Part shown: in pieces, positions 31,408-39,339 of the stretch
Position numbering within the stretch: the first letter of the stretch is position 1
Layout: each line of letters begins with the position of its first letter
Assembly: GCF_020852195.1 (NCBI RefSeq)
Contig: NZ_JADZBI010000043.1
Location: 1 to 43,318, forward strand
Direction: 5' to 3'
Origin: Hyphomicrobium sp.
Lineage (GTDB): Bacteria > Pseudomonadota > Alphaproteobacteria > Rhizobiales > Hyphomicrobiaceae
DNA length: 43,318 bases
Notes under the pieces: model-generated
Seen by the model: the letters and a program-made list of their open reading frames with translations, nothing else
Told to the model about the DNA's origin: nothing
Database searches by the model: none
Program-made: the position numbers and the translations under genes

Positions 31408-31437
31408 GAACTAGCGCTTTTGGGGCAGGTCGGTCAA
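31408..31437 (-). promoter_or_regulatory. Candidate sigma-70-type promoter of the polysaccharide operon
   Basis: On the minus strand there is TTGACC (31437-31432) and, 18 bases on, TAGTTC (31413-31408). The -35 box is a good match; the -10 is weaker (TAnnTn). The predicted start near 31401 abuts the 19-bp palindrome. It is the best promoter I see for the regulator-antiterminator pair and hence the whole locus. Confidence 0.45.
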
Positions 31438-31440
31438 GCG

Positions 31441-31655
31441 CGTGGGCTCCGGCTGGTGGGTATAACTCCGCTTGATGGCGCAATTGCAACGCCATCTGAC
31501 ATTATGGAGAGAGACTTGGCCGTGGCGGGGTTAAATGAGATTTGACGTTGATATTTCATAGAGTTGCGCAAGCCGCACTCTCCATACGGGGCGGTACGGG
31601 ACGGGCAAGATCTCGTGAAATGTTGGTCGCCTCCAGAGGGCAGACCGTTGGGAGA
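31441..31655. other. Intergenic stretch with no recognised gene
   Basis: The gap between the giant-protein gene and the regulator holds the promoter and operator near its right side and a hairpin near its left side. The remaining bases show no convincing coding frame, RNA gene or repeat. A minus-strand CATAAT (31506-31501) might be a second -10 box, but I found no good -35 partner. Confidence 0.5.
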
Positions 31656-31677
31656 CAGCGCCGCTCACACGGCGCTG
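31656..31677 (-). terminator. GC-rich hairpin, possible terminator of the giant-protein gene
   Basis: Eight perfectly paired bases (CAGCGCCG with CGGCGCTG) enclose a 6-base loop, starting about 27 bases after the stop of the gene ending at 31704. No T-run follows in either direction, so it may only pause polymerase, protect the mRNA end, or aid Rho-dependent termination. Confidence 0.45.
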
Positions 31678-31703
31678 CCTGTTTCTGACCTTGCCCTACA
31701 GCG

Positions 31704-34700
31704 TCAACGCACCGGTCTGCTGGTCCCAGGCAGCGACTTGATCTGCGGTGCCTTGAGCTGCAGCGGCTTGACCTTCGGCACCCGGATCAACTTGCACTTC
31801 GGCGGCGTGCCGGTGAAGCCCGACGGACAGCGCTTCGGCGGCTCAGGCTTCTTCCGGCAGTTCGGCGGCTTGCCGACCATGCCCGGCGGGCACGTGCGCG
31901 GCGGATCGACGACGACCCGTTTGCAGTTGGGCGGCGTGCCGGCGAAACCCTTCGGGCACTTCGGCGGCGGATCCTTCTTGCACTTGGGCGGCCGGCCTGT
32001 GTAGCCCTCTGGGCACTTCGTCGGCTCGACGATGATCTTCGTGCAGTTGGGCGGCGTACCGCGGAAGCCCGGGCCGCACGTCGTCGGCACCTGCCTGCAG
32101 TTCGGATACTTGCCGACCGTGCCCTCCGGGCACTGTTTGGGGACACAACTGCACGATGCACTATCCCAGGTCGCGTTGCGGCCGCAGGACTTCCGCGTGC
32201 ACTTCGGCGGGTCGAGCCTGCAGTTCGGCGGCTTCCCGACGAGTCCTGGCTTGCAGCGGCAGTCGGGGAAGCGGAACCGCTCGTCCGAGTTCGGCGGACA
32301 CCGTGGCGGCGGATCGACGATAACGATCCGTTCGCAGTTGGGTGGCGTGCCACGGTAGCCGTCAGGGCACCGCGTCGGCTTGCAGTTGGGGTAAGTCCCG
32401 ACCGTGCCGTTCGGGCATTGCAGGTCGACGCAGCGGCAGACCCCGACGTCCCACACCTGATGGCGGCTGCACGTCTTCGGCTTGCACGTGCCCGGAGGCA
32501 GGTCGCGCACGCACCGCTTGCCGTCCCACGCGGTGCGCGGCGGGCAGCACTTGCCGGCGACCGGTGTGCTGGACCAGCCTTGCGGGCAGGTCGGCGGCGG
32601 AGGCGGCGGCGGCGTGAAATCGCCGATACCGCAGAACTTCTGGCCATGCGTCTCGAACGGCGCGAAGTGGACGTCGGCGGTGGCCGTGTCGTCGCCCGCG
32701 TTGGTGTTCTGCGGCGTGCCGCCGGCGGCTGCCTCGATGGCCACCTTGTTGGTGTAGCCGCAGGTCACTTGAGATCCCGATGGCGCGATGAGGCTGTTCG
32801 GCATCTCCACGTCGAGGTTGAGCGTCACGCTGTCGCCCGGGTCGAGCGCCACGGCGGGGTGCGTGCACAGCGCATCGTTGGGCTGACCGGCCATCGTCTG
32901 GCCTTCGCAGACCCACGGATCCGACCAGCTGGCGTTCTCCGGCTCGCCGGGCAGCGTCTCGCGCACGACGATCGGACCGGCATAGACGCCAGGACCGGTG
33001 TTGGTGACCGTGATGACGAACGGCGTGGTCTGGCCGGCAGCCGTCACGGTGCTCGCACCGGCGGTTTTGCTGATCGACAAGTTGGCTTCCGTCTTGACCG
33101 GGCTGGGTGGCGGACCGGGCGGGTGGGCGCAGAACGGATCGCCGCCCATCGGGCTGATCGTCTCGAAGTACGCCGTCGCGTCCGATTGGTCGTCACCGCC
33201 GAAGGTGTTTTGTGCGGCGGGCGCGGCCGGCGCGATGATCTGAGCCGTGTTCTTGATGGAGCACTTGGTGGTCGGGTGGATCGGAACCTTTACGGTTGCG
33301 AGGATGTCGACCTTTTCGAGGTGCTCGAGCTGCGCGTTGCCGGTCTGGCAAACGTACAGCGGGAAGAACGCGAGATTGCACTGCCAATTGAGCGGCGTCT
33401 GGAACGACGCGGTCGTTCCCGCGGGCGCACCAGGCGGCAGCGCGTCGATGAACCTTACGTCGTTGTGCATGGCCTTGCCGAAGTTCTGCACCGTGATCTT
33501 GAACTTGCATTCCCAATTGCCGCCGACGGGCGGGCAGTAGGCCCCGGTGGCTTCGACCTTCTTGATCTTGAGGTTGCTGAGCTTGAGATCCGGGCACTGC
33601 TGCTCGGTGCCGGGAAGGATCATCTCGGCCTGCGCCTCGTCGTCCGTTGCATCGGAATTTTGATCCGATCCCCCGGGTGCGTCGGTGATCTTGACCTTGT
33701 TGACGACCTTGCAGGACAGGTCATCGGCGAGGTTTTTCGGCACCCTGACCTTGATGACCACGGCGGTGCCCTGGTTCATGCTCAGGACGAGGGGCCCGGT
33801 TTCGCACGCGACGGGTGCCGCGCCCGAGCAATTGACCGCACCCGAGGAGACCGTCGCGCCATTAGGGACGATCTCGTCGAACTTGATCTTGCCGTTGTAG
33901 ATGCCAGGGCCGGTGTTGGTTACGCGGACGCCGAAGGGGCATTCGAAATGGCCAAGCATGTCCCAGCAGATGGTCTGCCCGGCGATGGGGTACTTCTCGA
34001 TCTTGAGATTGGCCTTTTCGCCCGCGACCGGCGGGCAGTGGGCCGCCGGAATCCCGGCCGTGGCGCCCGCGAAATCGTCGCCCGGATTGCTATCGCCGAA
34101 GCCCCACGGCCACTTGATGTGGACTAGGTTGTCGAGCGAGCACACGGGCGCCGGGGCCGGCGTGTCGACCTCGACCTTGAGATCGATCGAGGTGCCCGGC
34201 CAGAGCACGGCCATCGGGTAGGTACAGCTATAGTCCGTCGGAGTTCCCGGGATGCACGCCCAGGGCGGCTCGTTGAACGACATCGACGCTCCGGCCGGCG
34301 CGGCCGGCAGCGTGTCCTGGAGAGTTACGGGGCCGATGTAGGGGTCGGACCCAGTATTCGTGACGCGCACGGTATACGAGCACAGGAACCCGGCGCCACC
34401 CGGCGTGCAGGCGAACGGCACTGCGGCCTTGTCGACGCGGAGATTGAAGTCCCAGCCCCAGCCAACCGGCGGCTCTCCCGAAGGGACGTAGCCGGGTGGA
34501 TAGGAGCTCGGTGGCACATAGTCAGGTGGCAGGTACGGCATCGGCGCGTAGTCGGGACCGTAGCCGAAGCTCGCCTTGTCGCATGGCTGCCAGATCTCGA
34601 CGTCGCCCACGTGGCCGATCTTCTGCGGATCCTCGAAGCCGCCGTCGTAGTCGACGAAATACGATTTCATCGGCGGCTCGTGGTCCGGGCGCACGAGCAG

Positions 34701-36062
34701 GCGATCCGTGCCCTGCAGGCCATGCACGATCGCGCCGCCGCCGGCTTCGAGCTCGGCGGCGTTGGTGTCGCTGACGCGCAGGTTGTCGCCGGTCGCCCAT
34801 AGCGTCGCGCCGCATGTGCCGGTACGCATGCGGCCGCTCTCGTCGTAGCCGTAGCCGAGCGCCACGCCGCCTGCCGTGTTGCGGTGATCGGGCGGGAAAC
34901 CGACGGCGAACTCGTCCGGCACCGGAACCCAGGAACCGGGCGTCGCCGGATCGTCGGGGATCTCGCGCCGGTAGCGGAACACCACGGACGCCTTCTCCGC
35001 GGAGAAGGCGGCATAGTCGTAGCTGCCGCGCACGACGCCGCGCTGCGCGACATACATCATGCCCTGGCCGTCGAATGCGATATCGGAGATGGGATGGTTG
35101 CCCGGCGTGCCGGACATCTCGAACTCGCGGCGCGCGTCGCTGCCGAAGGCGCCATCGAGCCCGATGGATACCGACCAGACCTCGGGGCCGCCCGCAACCG
35201 CATAGTAGAGACGACCGCCGTCCACGGCGAGACCCCATACGCGTCGCTCGGGTTGGGTAAAGCCCCAGGTCGCGGGATACATGCTGTCGAACGCGGGCTC
35301 CTTGATGTCCGCCTTGCTGCCATCGTCGGCGACGGCAGAGAGGCCGGCCTTCTCGCGGCCCGCGATGCCGTGGTCGAAGGTGTCGACCAGGTTGCCGGCC
35401 GAATCGATGCGATGGATCAGGCCCGTATCGAGATCGGACACGAAGAAATGCAGCGAGGCCTGGTCGAAGGCGATGTCGCCGAGGCCGGGACCGCTGTTGC
35501 CCGGAACGGTGGCGAACAGCGAGACGGTGCGCGTCGCGCCGTCAACCTTCCAGATGCTTCCAGGCCCGCCGCCGGGACCGAACTGGCCCGCCATCCATTC
35601 CGCGTTGGGATGCCCTTCCTTCACGCGCTCCGGGTGCCCATCGCCGTCGGCATCGGGGATGACGATCTGCAATCCATAGGCGGACGTGGCGCCGAGATAG
35701 ATGTTCGGAACGCCCACCGTAGGATCGGGCTTCAGGCCGTCGTCGAGGCCGACCGCGAACACCTGCCCGACGTCGCGCGCCTTCACCTCGAGGCGCGGTG
35801 CGACGGAGAGCACTTGCCCCGAAGGCGGCGCGCCCGCATCCAAGGGCAACACCTTCACCGAGGCGCCGTCAAGGTCGATGAACGTCTCGTCGATCGCGTC
35901 TGCGGACGGCGCGGTGTCGGCCGTCCGCACGCCAGAGAAACCGGTCACGACGGCATCGCCCCGGATCAATGCCGTATCCTCGGCGCGGGTGGAGTGCAAG
36001 GTTCCAACCCAGAACAGCGCGCCGAGGACCAACGTTGCGGGACCATATTTCCAACGAAGCAT
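31704..36062 (-). CDS. Giant secreted protein: beta-propeller-like region, DUF11-like repeats, Cys-rich tail
   Basis: This protein of 1452 aa has a signal peptide (MLRWKYGPATLVLGALFWVG, cleavage likely near STRAED). Residues ~85-510 look like NHL/six-bladed propeller sequence (SIWKVDGATRTVSLFATVPG, RRVWGLAVDGGRLYYAVAGG, ISDIAFDGQGMMYVAQRG). A Pro/Tyr-rich linker follows (about 515-535). Four DUF11-like Ig modules start near residues 537, 681, 830 and 990 (patterns such as YTVRVTNTGSDPY and FVITVTNTGPGVYAGPIVVR). Residues ~1150-1435 are Cys-rich repeats of the type CPxGxxGxPPxC. A GGAG lies 8 bases before the ATG at 36062, supporting that start over 36098. It has no anchor or secretion domain that I recognise; a surface or matrix role is likely. 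Confidence 0.85.
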   Translation of the reverse strand: MLRWKYGPATLVLGALFWVGTLHSTRAEDTALIRGDAVVTGFSGVRTADTAPSADAIDETFIDLDGASVKVLPLDAGAPPSGQVLSVAPRLEVKARDVGQVFAVGLDDGLKPDPTVGVPNIYLGATSAYGLQIVIPDADGDGHPERVKEGHPNAEWMAGQFGPGGGPGSIWKVDGATRTVSLFATVPGNSGPGLGDIAFDQASLHFFVSDLDTGLIHRIDSAGNLVDTFDHGIAGREKAGLSAVADDGSKADIKEPAFDSMYPATWGFTQPERRVWGLAVDGGRLYYAVAGGPEVWSVSIGLDGAFGSDARREFEMSGTPGNHPISDIAFDGQGMMYVAQRGVVRGSYDYAAFSAEKASVVFRYRREIPDDPATPGSWVPVPDEFAVGFPPDHRNTAGGVALGYGYDESGRMRTGTCGATLWATGDNLRVSDTNAAELEAGGGAIVHGLQGTDRLLVRPDHEPPMKSYFVDYDGGFEDPQKIGHVGDVEIWQPCDKASFGYGPDYAPMPYLPPDYVPPSSYPPGYVPSGEPPVGWGWDFNLRVDKAAVPFACTPGGAGFLCSYTVRVTNTGSDPYIGPVTLQDTLPAAPAGASMSFNEPPWACIPGTPTDYSCTYPMAVLWPGTSIDLKVEVDTPAPAPVCSLDNLVHIKWPWGFGDSNPGDDFAGATAGIPAAHCPPVAGEKANLKIEKYPIAGQTICWDMLGHFECPFGVRVTNTGPGIYNGKIKFDEIVPNGATVSSGAVNCSGAAPVACETGPLVLSMNQGTAVVIKVRVPKNLADDLSCKVVNKVKITDAPGGSDQNSDATDDEAQAEMILPGTEQQCPDLKLSNLKIKKVEATGAYCPPVGGNWECKFKITVQNFGKAMHNDVRFIDALPPGAPAGTTASFQTPLNWQCNLAFFPLYVCQTGNAQLEHLEKVDILATVKVPIHPTTKCSIKNTAQIIAPAAPAAQNTFGGDDQSDATAYFETISPMGGDPFCAHPPGPPPSPVKTEANLSISKTAGASTVTAAGQTTPFVITVTNTGPGVYAGPIVVRETLPGEPENASWSDPWVCEGQTMAGQPNDALCTHPAVALDPGDSVTLNLDVEMPNSLIAPSGSQVTCGYTNKVAIEAAAGGTPQNTNAGDDTATADVHFAPFETHGQKFCGIGDFTPPPPPPPTCPQGWSSTPVAGKCCPPRTAWDGKRCVRDLPPGTCKPKTCSRHQVWDVGVCRCVDLQCPNGTVGTYPNCKPTRCPDGYRGTPPNCERIVIVDPPPRCPPNSDERFRFPDCRCKPGLVGKPPNCRLDPPKCTRKSCGRNATWDSASCSCVPKQCPEGTVGKYPNCRQVPTTCGPGFRGTPPNCTKIIVEPTKCPEGYTGRPPKCKKDPPPKCPKGFAGTPPNCKRVVVDPPRTCPPGMVGKPPNCRKKPEPPKRCPSGFTGTPPKCKLIRVPKVKPLQLKAPQIKSLPGTSRPVR

Positions 36063-36249
36063 GACCGGTTCTCCAGCATGGGAGACGTGGCGCGACATGC
36101 ACCACCTCGGCAGGTCAGTCGCCGCGAGCCGGCGACCGGTTCAAAATCGGTTCATTGACGCGCGAATAGGCTATGCTTCCGGCACCGCGGCGGGATTGAA
36201 CCGTCTCGCGGTCTCCTCGCGACCAACAGTTACGGCTGGTGTCGGCGAC
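36063..36249. promoter_or_regulatory. Divergent promoter region with repeated TGAACCG motifs
   Basis: This 187-base gap separates the giant-protein gene from the sigma-factor operon. TGAACCG occurs on the minus strand at 36154-36148 and 36143-36137 (an 11-bp direct repeat) and on the plus strand at 36197-36203; a related minus-strand AGAACCG is at 36072-36066. TGAACC is followed by CGAC after 17 bases on the plus strand (36220-36223) and after 16 bases on the minus strand (36121-36118). GAAC-type -35 boxes are typical of ECF promoters, so the local sigma factor may read both directions. The -10 assignment is speculative. Confidence 0.5.
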
Positions 36250-36813
36250 ATGACTTCTCCCGGCGATGACCGCGTCTTGATCGAACGGATTGCGCGCGGC
36301 GACCGGGAGGCGCTGAAGGATATCTATGGCCGTCACCACATGCGCATCTACCGCTTCCTCGTGCGCATGACGGGAAACGAGGGTATGGCCGAGGACATCA
36401 TGAACGAGGTCTTTCTTGCCGCCTGGCAGGGCGCCAGCCGCTACGAAGGCCGCTCCGCGCCGCTGACGTGGCTGCTCTCCATCGCCCACAACAAGGCGGC
36501 GAGCCGCATGCGCAAGCGCCAGGCGGCAACGGCACTGCTCGATGCCGCGGCCGACGTTGCGGACCTCGCCGATACGCCCGACATCGTCGCGCAGAAGGAG
36601 GACAAGGGACGGCTGATCCGCCAGTGCATGGACGCGCTTTCGAGTGAGCACCGCACGATCGTTGACCTCGTCTACTATCAGGAGCGCTCGGTCGCGGAAG
36701 CCGCGGAGATCCTCGGCATTCCAGAGGGCACGGTCAAAACGCGCATGTTCCATGCCCGCAAGAAGCTGTCGGAGCTCCTCGCCGCGCGCGGCGTCGACAG
36801 AGGATGGCCGTGA
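36250..36813 (+). CDS. ECF-type RNA polymerase sigma factor
   Basis: This 187-aa sigma factor starts MTSPGDDRVLIERIARGDRE. Region 2 covers about residues 15-80 (ALKDIYGRHHMRIYRFLVRM, GMAEDIMNEVFLAAWQGASR, PLTWLLSIAHNKAASRMRKR) and region 4 about residues 125-180 (LSSEHRTIVDLVYYQERSVA, EAAEILGIPEGTVKTRMFHA). It is followed after one base by its membrane anti-sigma factor and then by a subtilase. The frame is open far upstream, but the protein-like part begins at the ATG at 36250. It probably controls the local genes, including possibly the divergent giant protein. Confidence 0.93.
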   Translation: MTSPGDDRVLIERIARGDREALKDIYGRHHMRIYRFLVRMTGNEGMAEDIMNEVFLAAWQGASRYEGRSAPLTWLLSIAHNKAASRMRKRQAATALLDAAADVADLADTPDIVAQKEDKGRLIRQCMDALSSEHRTIVDLVYYQERSVAEAAEILGIPEGTVKTRMFHARKKLSELLAARGVDRGWP

Positions 36814-36814
36814 C

Positions 36815-37462
36815 ATGACGGAGCGCGACGACATTGAGGCACTGTTGCCGTGGTACGTGACTGGCCGTCTTGCGCCGGCGGAGCGTGCGCGCGTCGAAGC
36901 GTATCTCGATGCGCATCCGGACGCAGCCAGGGGGCTTGCGCTCGCCAGGGAGGAAGCGGAGGCGTCCATTGCCGCCAGCGATGCGATTGCCCCACCGGAC
37001 CCTGCAGCACTCGAACGCCTGATGGCTTCCATCGCATCCGCTCCGCAGTATCGACGCGCATCGGCGGCGAAGCCCGGCCTCATCGAGCGGCTGGCCCGCT
37101 GGCTCAGCTCGCTCGCGCCGCATCAACTCGCCTATGCAGCCGCCGGTCTTATCGCGCTGCTGATGCTGCAGGCTGTTACCTTGGGAACAGTTTTCATGAT
37201 GCCCGACGCCGTATATCAGACCGCGACTGGTCCAGACGGCGGTGCCGCACGCTCGTCCCCCGCCGAACTGCTCATCGGCTTTGCCCCGGAGGCGACCATG
37301 GCTGACGTCTCGCACTTCCTCAAAGAGAACGGACTGACCGTCGTCGATGGTCCGCGCGCCGGTCTCTACCGCGTGCGCAGTGAATCGCAGGCCGACGCGG
37401 CCACGCTCGCGGACAAACTCAAGACATCGCCGATCGTGGCGTCCGTCCTGCCGGGACGCTGA
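36815..37462 (+). CDS. Membrane anti-sigma factor with a subtilase-propeptide-like outer domain
   Basis: This 215-aa protein has a cytoplasmic N-terminal anti-sigma region (IEALLPWYVTGRLAPAERAR, no Cys, so not a zinc-type ASD), one transmembrane segment at about 105-129 (LAYAAAGLIALLMLQAVTLG), and a periplasmic domain at 150-215: AELLIGFAPEATMADVSHFL, ENGLTVVDGPRAGLYRVRSE, ending ASVLPGR. This last part resembles the prodomain of the subtilase encoded next door (REILVLLPTADAQARTTDLM, RRHSLVAVD...) and I9/fervidolysin-type propeptides. It could bind the protease active site. The gene overlaps the sigma operon tightly (one-base gap) and is 3 bases before the subtilase. Confidence 0.85.
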   Translation: MTERDDIEALLPWYVTGRLAPAERARVEAYLDAHPDAARGLALAREEAEASIAASDAIAPPDPAALERLMASIASAPQYRRASAAKPGLIERLARWLSSLAPHQLAYAAAGLIALLMLQAVTLGTVFMMPDAVYQTATGPDGGAARSSPAELLIGFAPEATMADVSHFLKENGLTVVDGPRAGLYRVRSESQADAATLADKLKTSPIVASVLPGR

Positions 37463-37465
37463 GCC

Positions 37466-39271
37466 ATGCGGACTCGGGTCGCCGCTGCAGCCGCGCTGCT
37501 GTTCGCTTTCCTTGCGTTGCCGATGTCTGCCGCCAACGCGCAATTCCCGTTGCGTGATGTCGAAGCCGGGAAGCTCGCCGGCCACTGCGGACCCGGCCGC
37601 AAGGCGATCGGCCGTCTTTGCATCAACGTCGGCCCGAAGCTCTGTCCACCCGGACGCATCCGCCTCAAGGGCCACTGCGCCAAGCTGCCGGACCGCGTCG
37701 TCATTCCCGGAAACATCACTTTGCCCTGCCCAAAGGGCCACAAGCGCCGCGGCAAGCGTTGCGTCGAGGTGGGCACGCCGCAGGTCTGCCCACCGGGCCG
37801 CGTGCGTCGTCACGGAGCCTGCGTCAAGACTCCGGACGATGTCGCCAATCCTGGTGGGATCGTCGAGCCATGCCCGAAGGGCCATAAGCGTCTCGGCAAG
37901 CGCTGCATAGAGATCGTCACGCCACAGCCGTGCCCGAAGGGCCAGGTCCTGCGGCGGGGCAAATGCGGCGCAGTTCCGGTTCCGCCTGTCGTGACATTTC
38001 CCGAGGAAGCCTGCCGCATGGGCTACGAACGGCGAGGCAAGCACTGTGTCGCCGTCGTGCCGCCATCGTCGCCGCCGTCCATCGCACCGCCCACTGCGCC
38101 GCCCAAGACCGCAACGCCGCCGCCGAGCGTCCCGCCGTCGATCCTCGCCTTGACCGCAAACCGGCCGCATCGACCGCGCGAGATCCTGGTTCTGCTCCCC
38201 ACGGCCGACGCCCAGGCGAGGACAACGGATCTTATGCGCCGGCACAGTCTCGTCGCCGTCGACTCGTTGCCCATCCCCTTGATCGATGCCACGCTCGTGC
38301 GCCTCACCCTCGTCGACAACCGCCCGCTCGAGCAGGTCCTCGCCGCGCTTGCGGGCGACAGCAGCATCCAGGCCGCGCAACCCAACTATCGCTTCGAGGC
38401 GAGCGAGATGCATATCGCCGGCGTCAAGCATCGTCTCCAGTACGCGCCGGCCAAGATGCGCATACCCGAGGCGCATGCCATCGCCAGAGGACGCGGCGTC
38501 AAACTGGCGGTCATAGACACCGGCATCGACGAAACGCATCCGGAGATCGCCGGTGCGATCGCCAACCGCTTCGACTCGTTGCGCGAGGGAGCCCCACGGG
38601 CCGAGCCTCACGGCACGGCGATTACCGGCCTCATATCCGCGCGCCTCAGCCTGCAAGGCATCGCCCCCGAAGCGCGCGTGCTGTCGGTTCGCGCATTCGC
38701 CGGCGGCGAATCCGGTCCGCCACAATCGACGTCGCTGGCCCTAGTCCGCGCCATCGACTGGGCGTTTGCCGCCGGGGCGCGCGTCTTCAACATGAGCTTC
38801 GCCGGACCGCGGGATGAGTTGCTCGGCAAAGTCATCGCCGCGGCTGCAAGGAAAGGGGCCATATTCGTCGCCGCCGCCGGCAACGGCGGTCCGAACGCGC
38901 CGCCGGCCTATCCCGGCGCGTTTCCGGATGTCATTGCGGTCACCGCCACAGACGACCGCGAGCAGATCTATTCCGCGGCCACGCACGGTGGGCACATTGC
39001 TATTGCTGCACCCGGCGTCGATATCCTCGCGCCTGCGCCCGGTGCGGTCTACGACTTCTCGTCCGGCACGTCGATGGCAGCAGCCCATGTCACCGGCATC
39101 GTCGCGCTGATCCTTGAGCGCGATCCCGACGCGTCGCCAGCCGCAGTGCGTACGATCCTGACGAAGACCGCGCGCAAACCTAACGCTGCGGATCCCGCGA
39201 TATTCGGCGCCGGCCACATCGACGCTCTGCGCGCGTTGGAGAATCTGGAAACCCGTGCCGGACTTGAGTGA
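37466..39271 (+). CDS. Secreted subtilisin-family serine protease with Cys-rich N-terminal repeats
   Basis: This 601-aa S8 protease has a signal peptide (cleavage near residue 25, SAANA|Q), six Cys-pair repeats of the form CPxGxxxxGxxC at about 57-195 (for example CPPGRIRLKGHC, CPKGHKRRGKRC, CPKGHKRLGKRC), a Pro-rich linker at 198-225, an I9-like prodomain at about 236-312, and a catalytic domain with Asp351 (AVIDTGID), His382 (PHGTAITG), Asn473 (AAAGNGG) and Ser536 (SSGTSMAAAHVTG). All catalytic residues are present, so it should be active outside the cytoplasmic membrane. It is the third gene of the sigma/anti-sigma operon and may cut the anti-sigma factor or surface proteins. Confidence 0.93.
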   Translation: MRTRVAAAAALLFAFLALPMSAANAQFPLRDVEAGKLAGHCGPGRKAIGRLCINVGPKLCPPGRIRLKGHCAKLPDRVVIPGNITLPCPKGHKRRGKRCVEVGTPQVCPPGRVRRHGACVKTPDDVANPGGIVEPCPKGHKRLGKRCIEIVTPQPCPKGQVLRRGKCGAVPVPPVVTFPEEACRMGYERRGKHCVAVVPPSSPPSIAPPTAPPKTATPPPSVPPSILALTANRPHRPREILVLLPTADAQARTTDLMRRHSLVAVDSLPIPLIDATLVRLTLVDNRPLEQVLAALAGDSSIQAAQPNYRFEASEMHIAGVKHRLQYAPAKMRIPEAHAIARGRGVKLAVIDTGIDETHPEIAGAIANRFDSLREGAPRAEPHGTAITGLISARLSLQGIAPEARVLSVRAFAGGESGPPQSTSLALVRAIDWAFAAGARVFNMSFAGPRDELLGKVIAAAARKGAIFVAAAGNGGPNAPPAYPGAFPDVIAVTATDDREQIYSAATHGGHIAIAAPGVDILAPAPGAVYDFSSGTSMAAAHVTGIVALILERDPDASPAAVRTILTKTARKPNAADPAIFGAGHIDALRALENLETRAGLE

Positions 39272-39285
39272 TCGCTTCTACCTGA

Positions 39286-39332
39286 CCACAGGCCGGCTCG
39301 CACCGAGCCCCTTGCGACAACGACGGCTGTGG
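39286..39332. terminator. Nested inverted repeats between convergent genes
   Basis: Between the subtilase stop and the convergent glycerate kinase stop there is an inner stem GGCTCG/CGAGCC (39295-39309, 3-base loop) and an outer pair CCACAG/CTGTGG (39286-39291 with 39327-39332). Neither is followed by a clear T-run. A two-way terminator is plausible from position only. Confidence 0.3.
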
Positions 39333-39339
39333 CCCGGAT

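Noticed and set aside
31760..32600. Possible CRISPR-like or tandem DNA repeat array
   Set aside because: The regularity comes from protein repeats (CPxGxxGxPPxC) in the giant gene; unit lengths vary and there are no conserved DNA repeats with unique spacers.
32418..34127. Long plus-strand open frame (about 570 codons) within the giant-protein gene
   Set aside because: The minus strand encodes a signal peptide and DUF11-like and Cys-rich repeats; the plus frame has no recognisable domain and is an antisense shadow.
36734..38725. Long minus-strand open frame (about 660 codons) opposite the anti-sigma and subtilase genes
   Set aside because: It is opposite two genes with clear domains and catalytic residues; its sequence is Arg/Gly-rich without family motifs, as expected for an antisense frame in GC-rich DNA.
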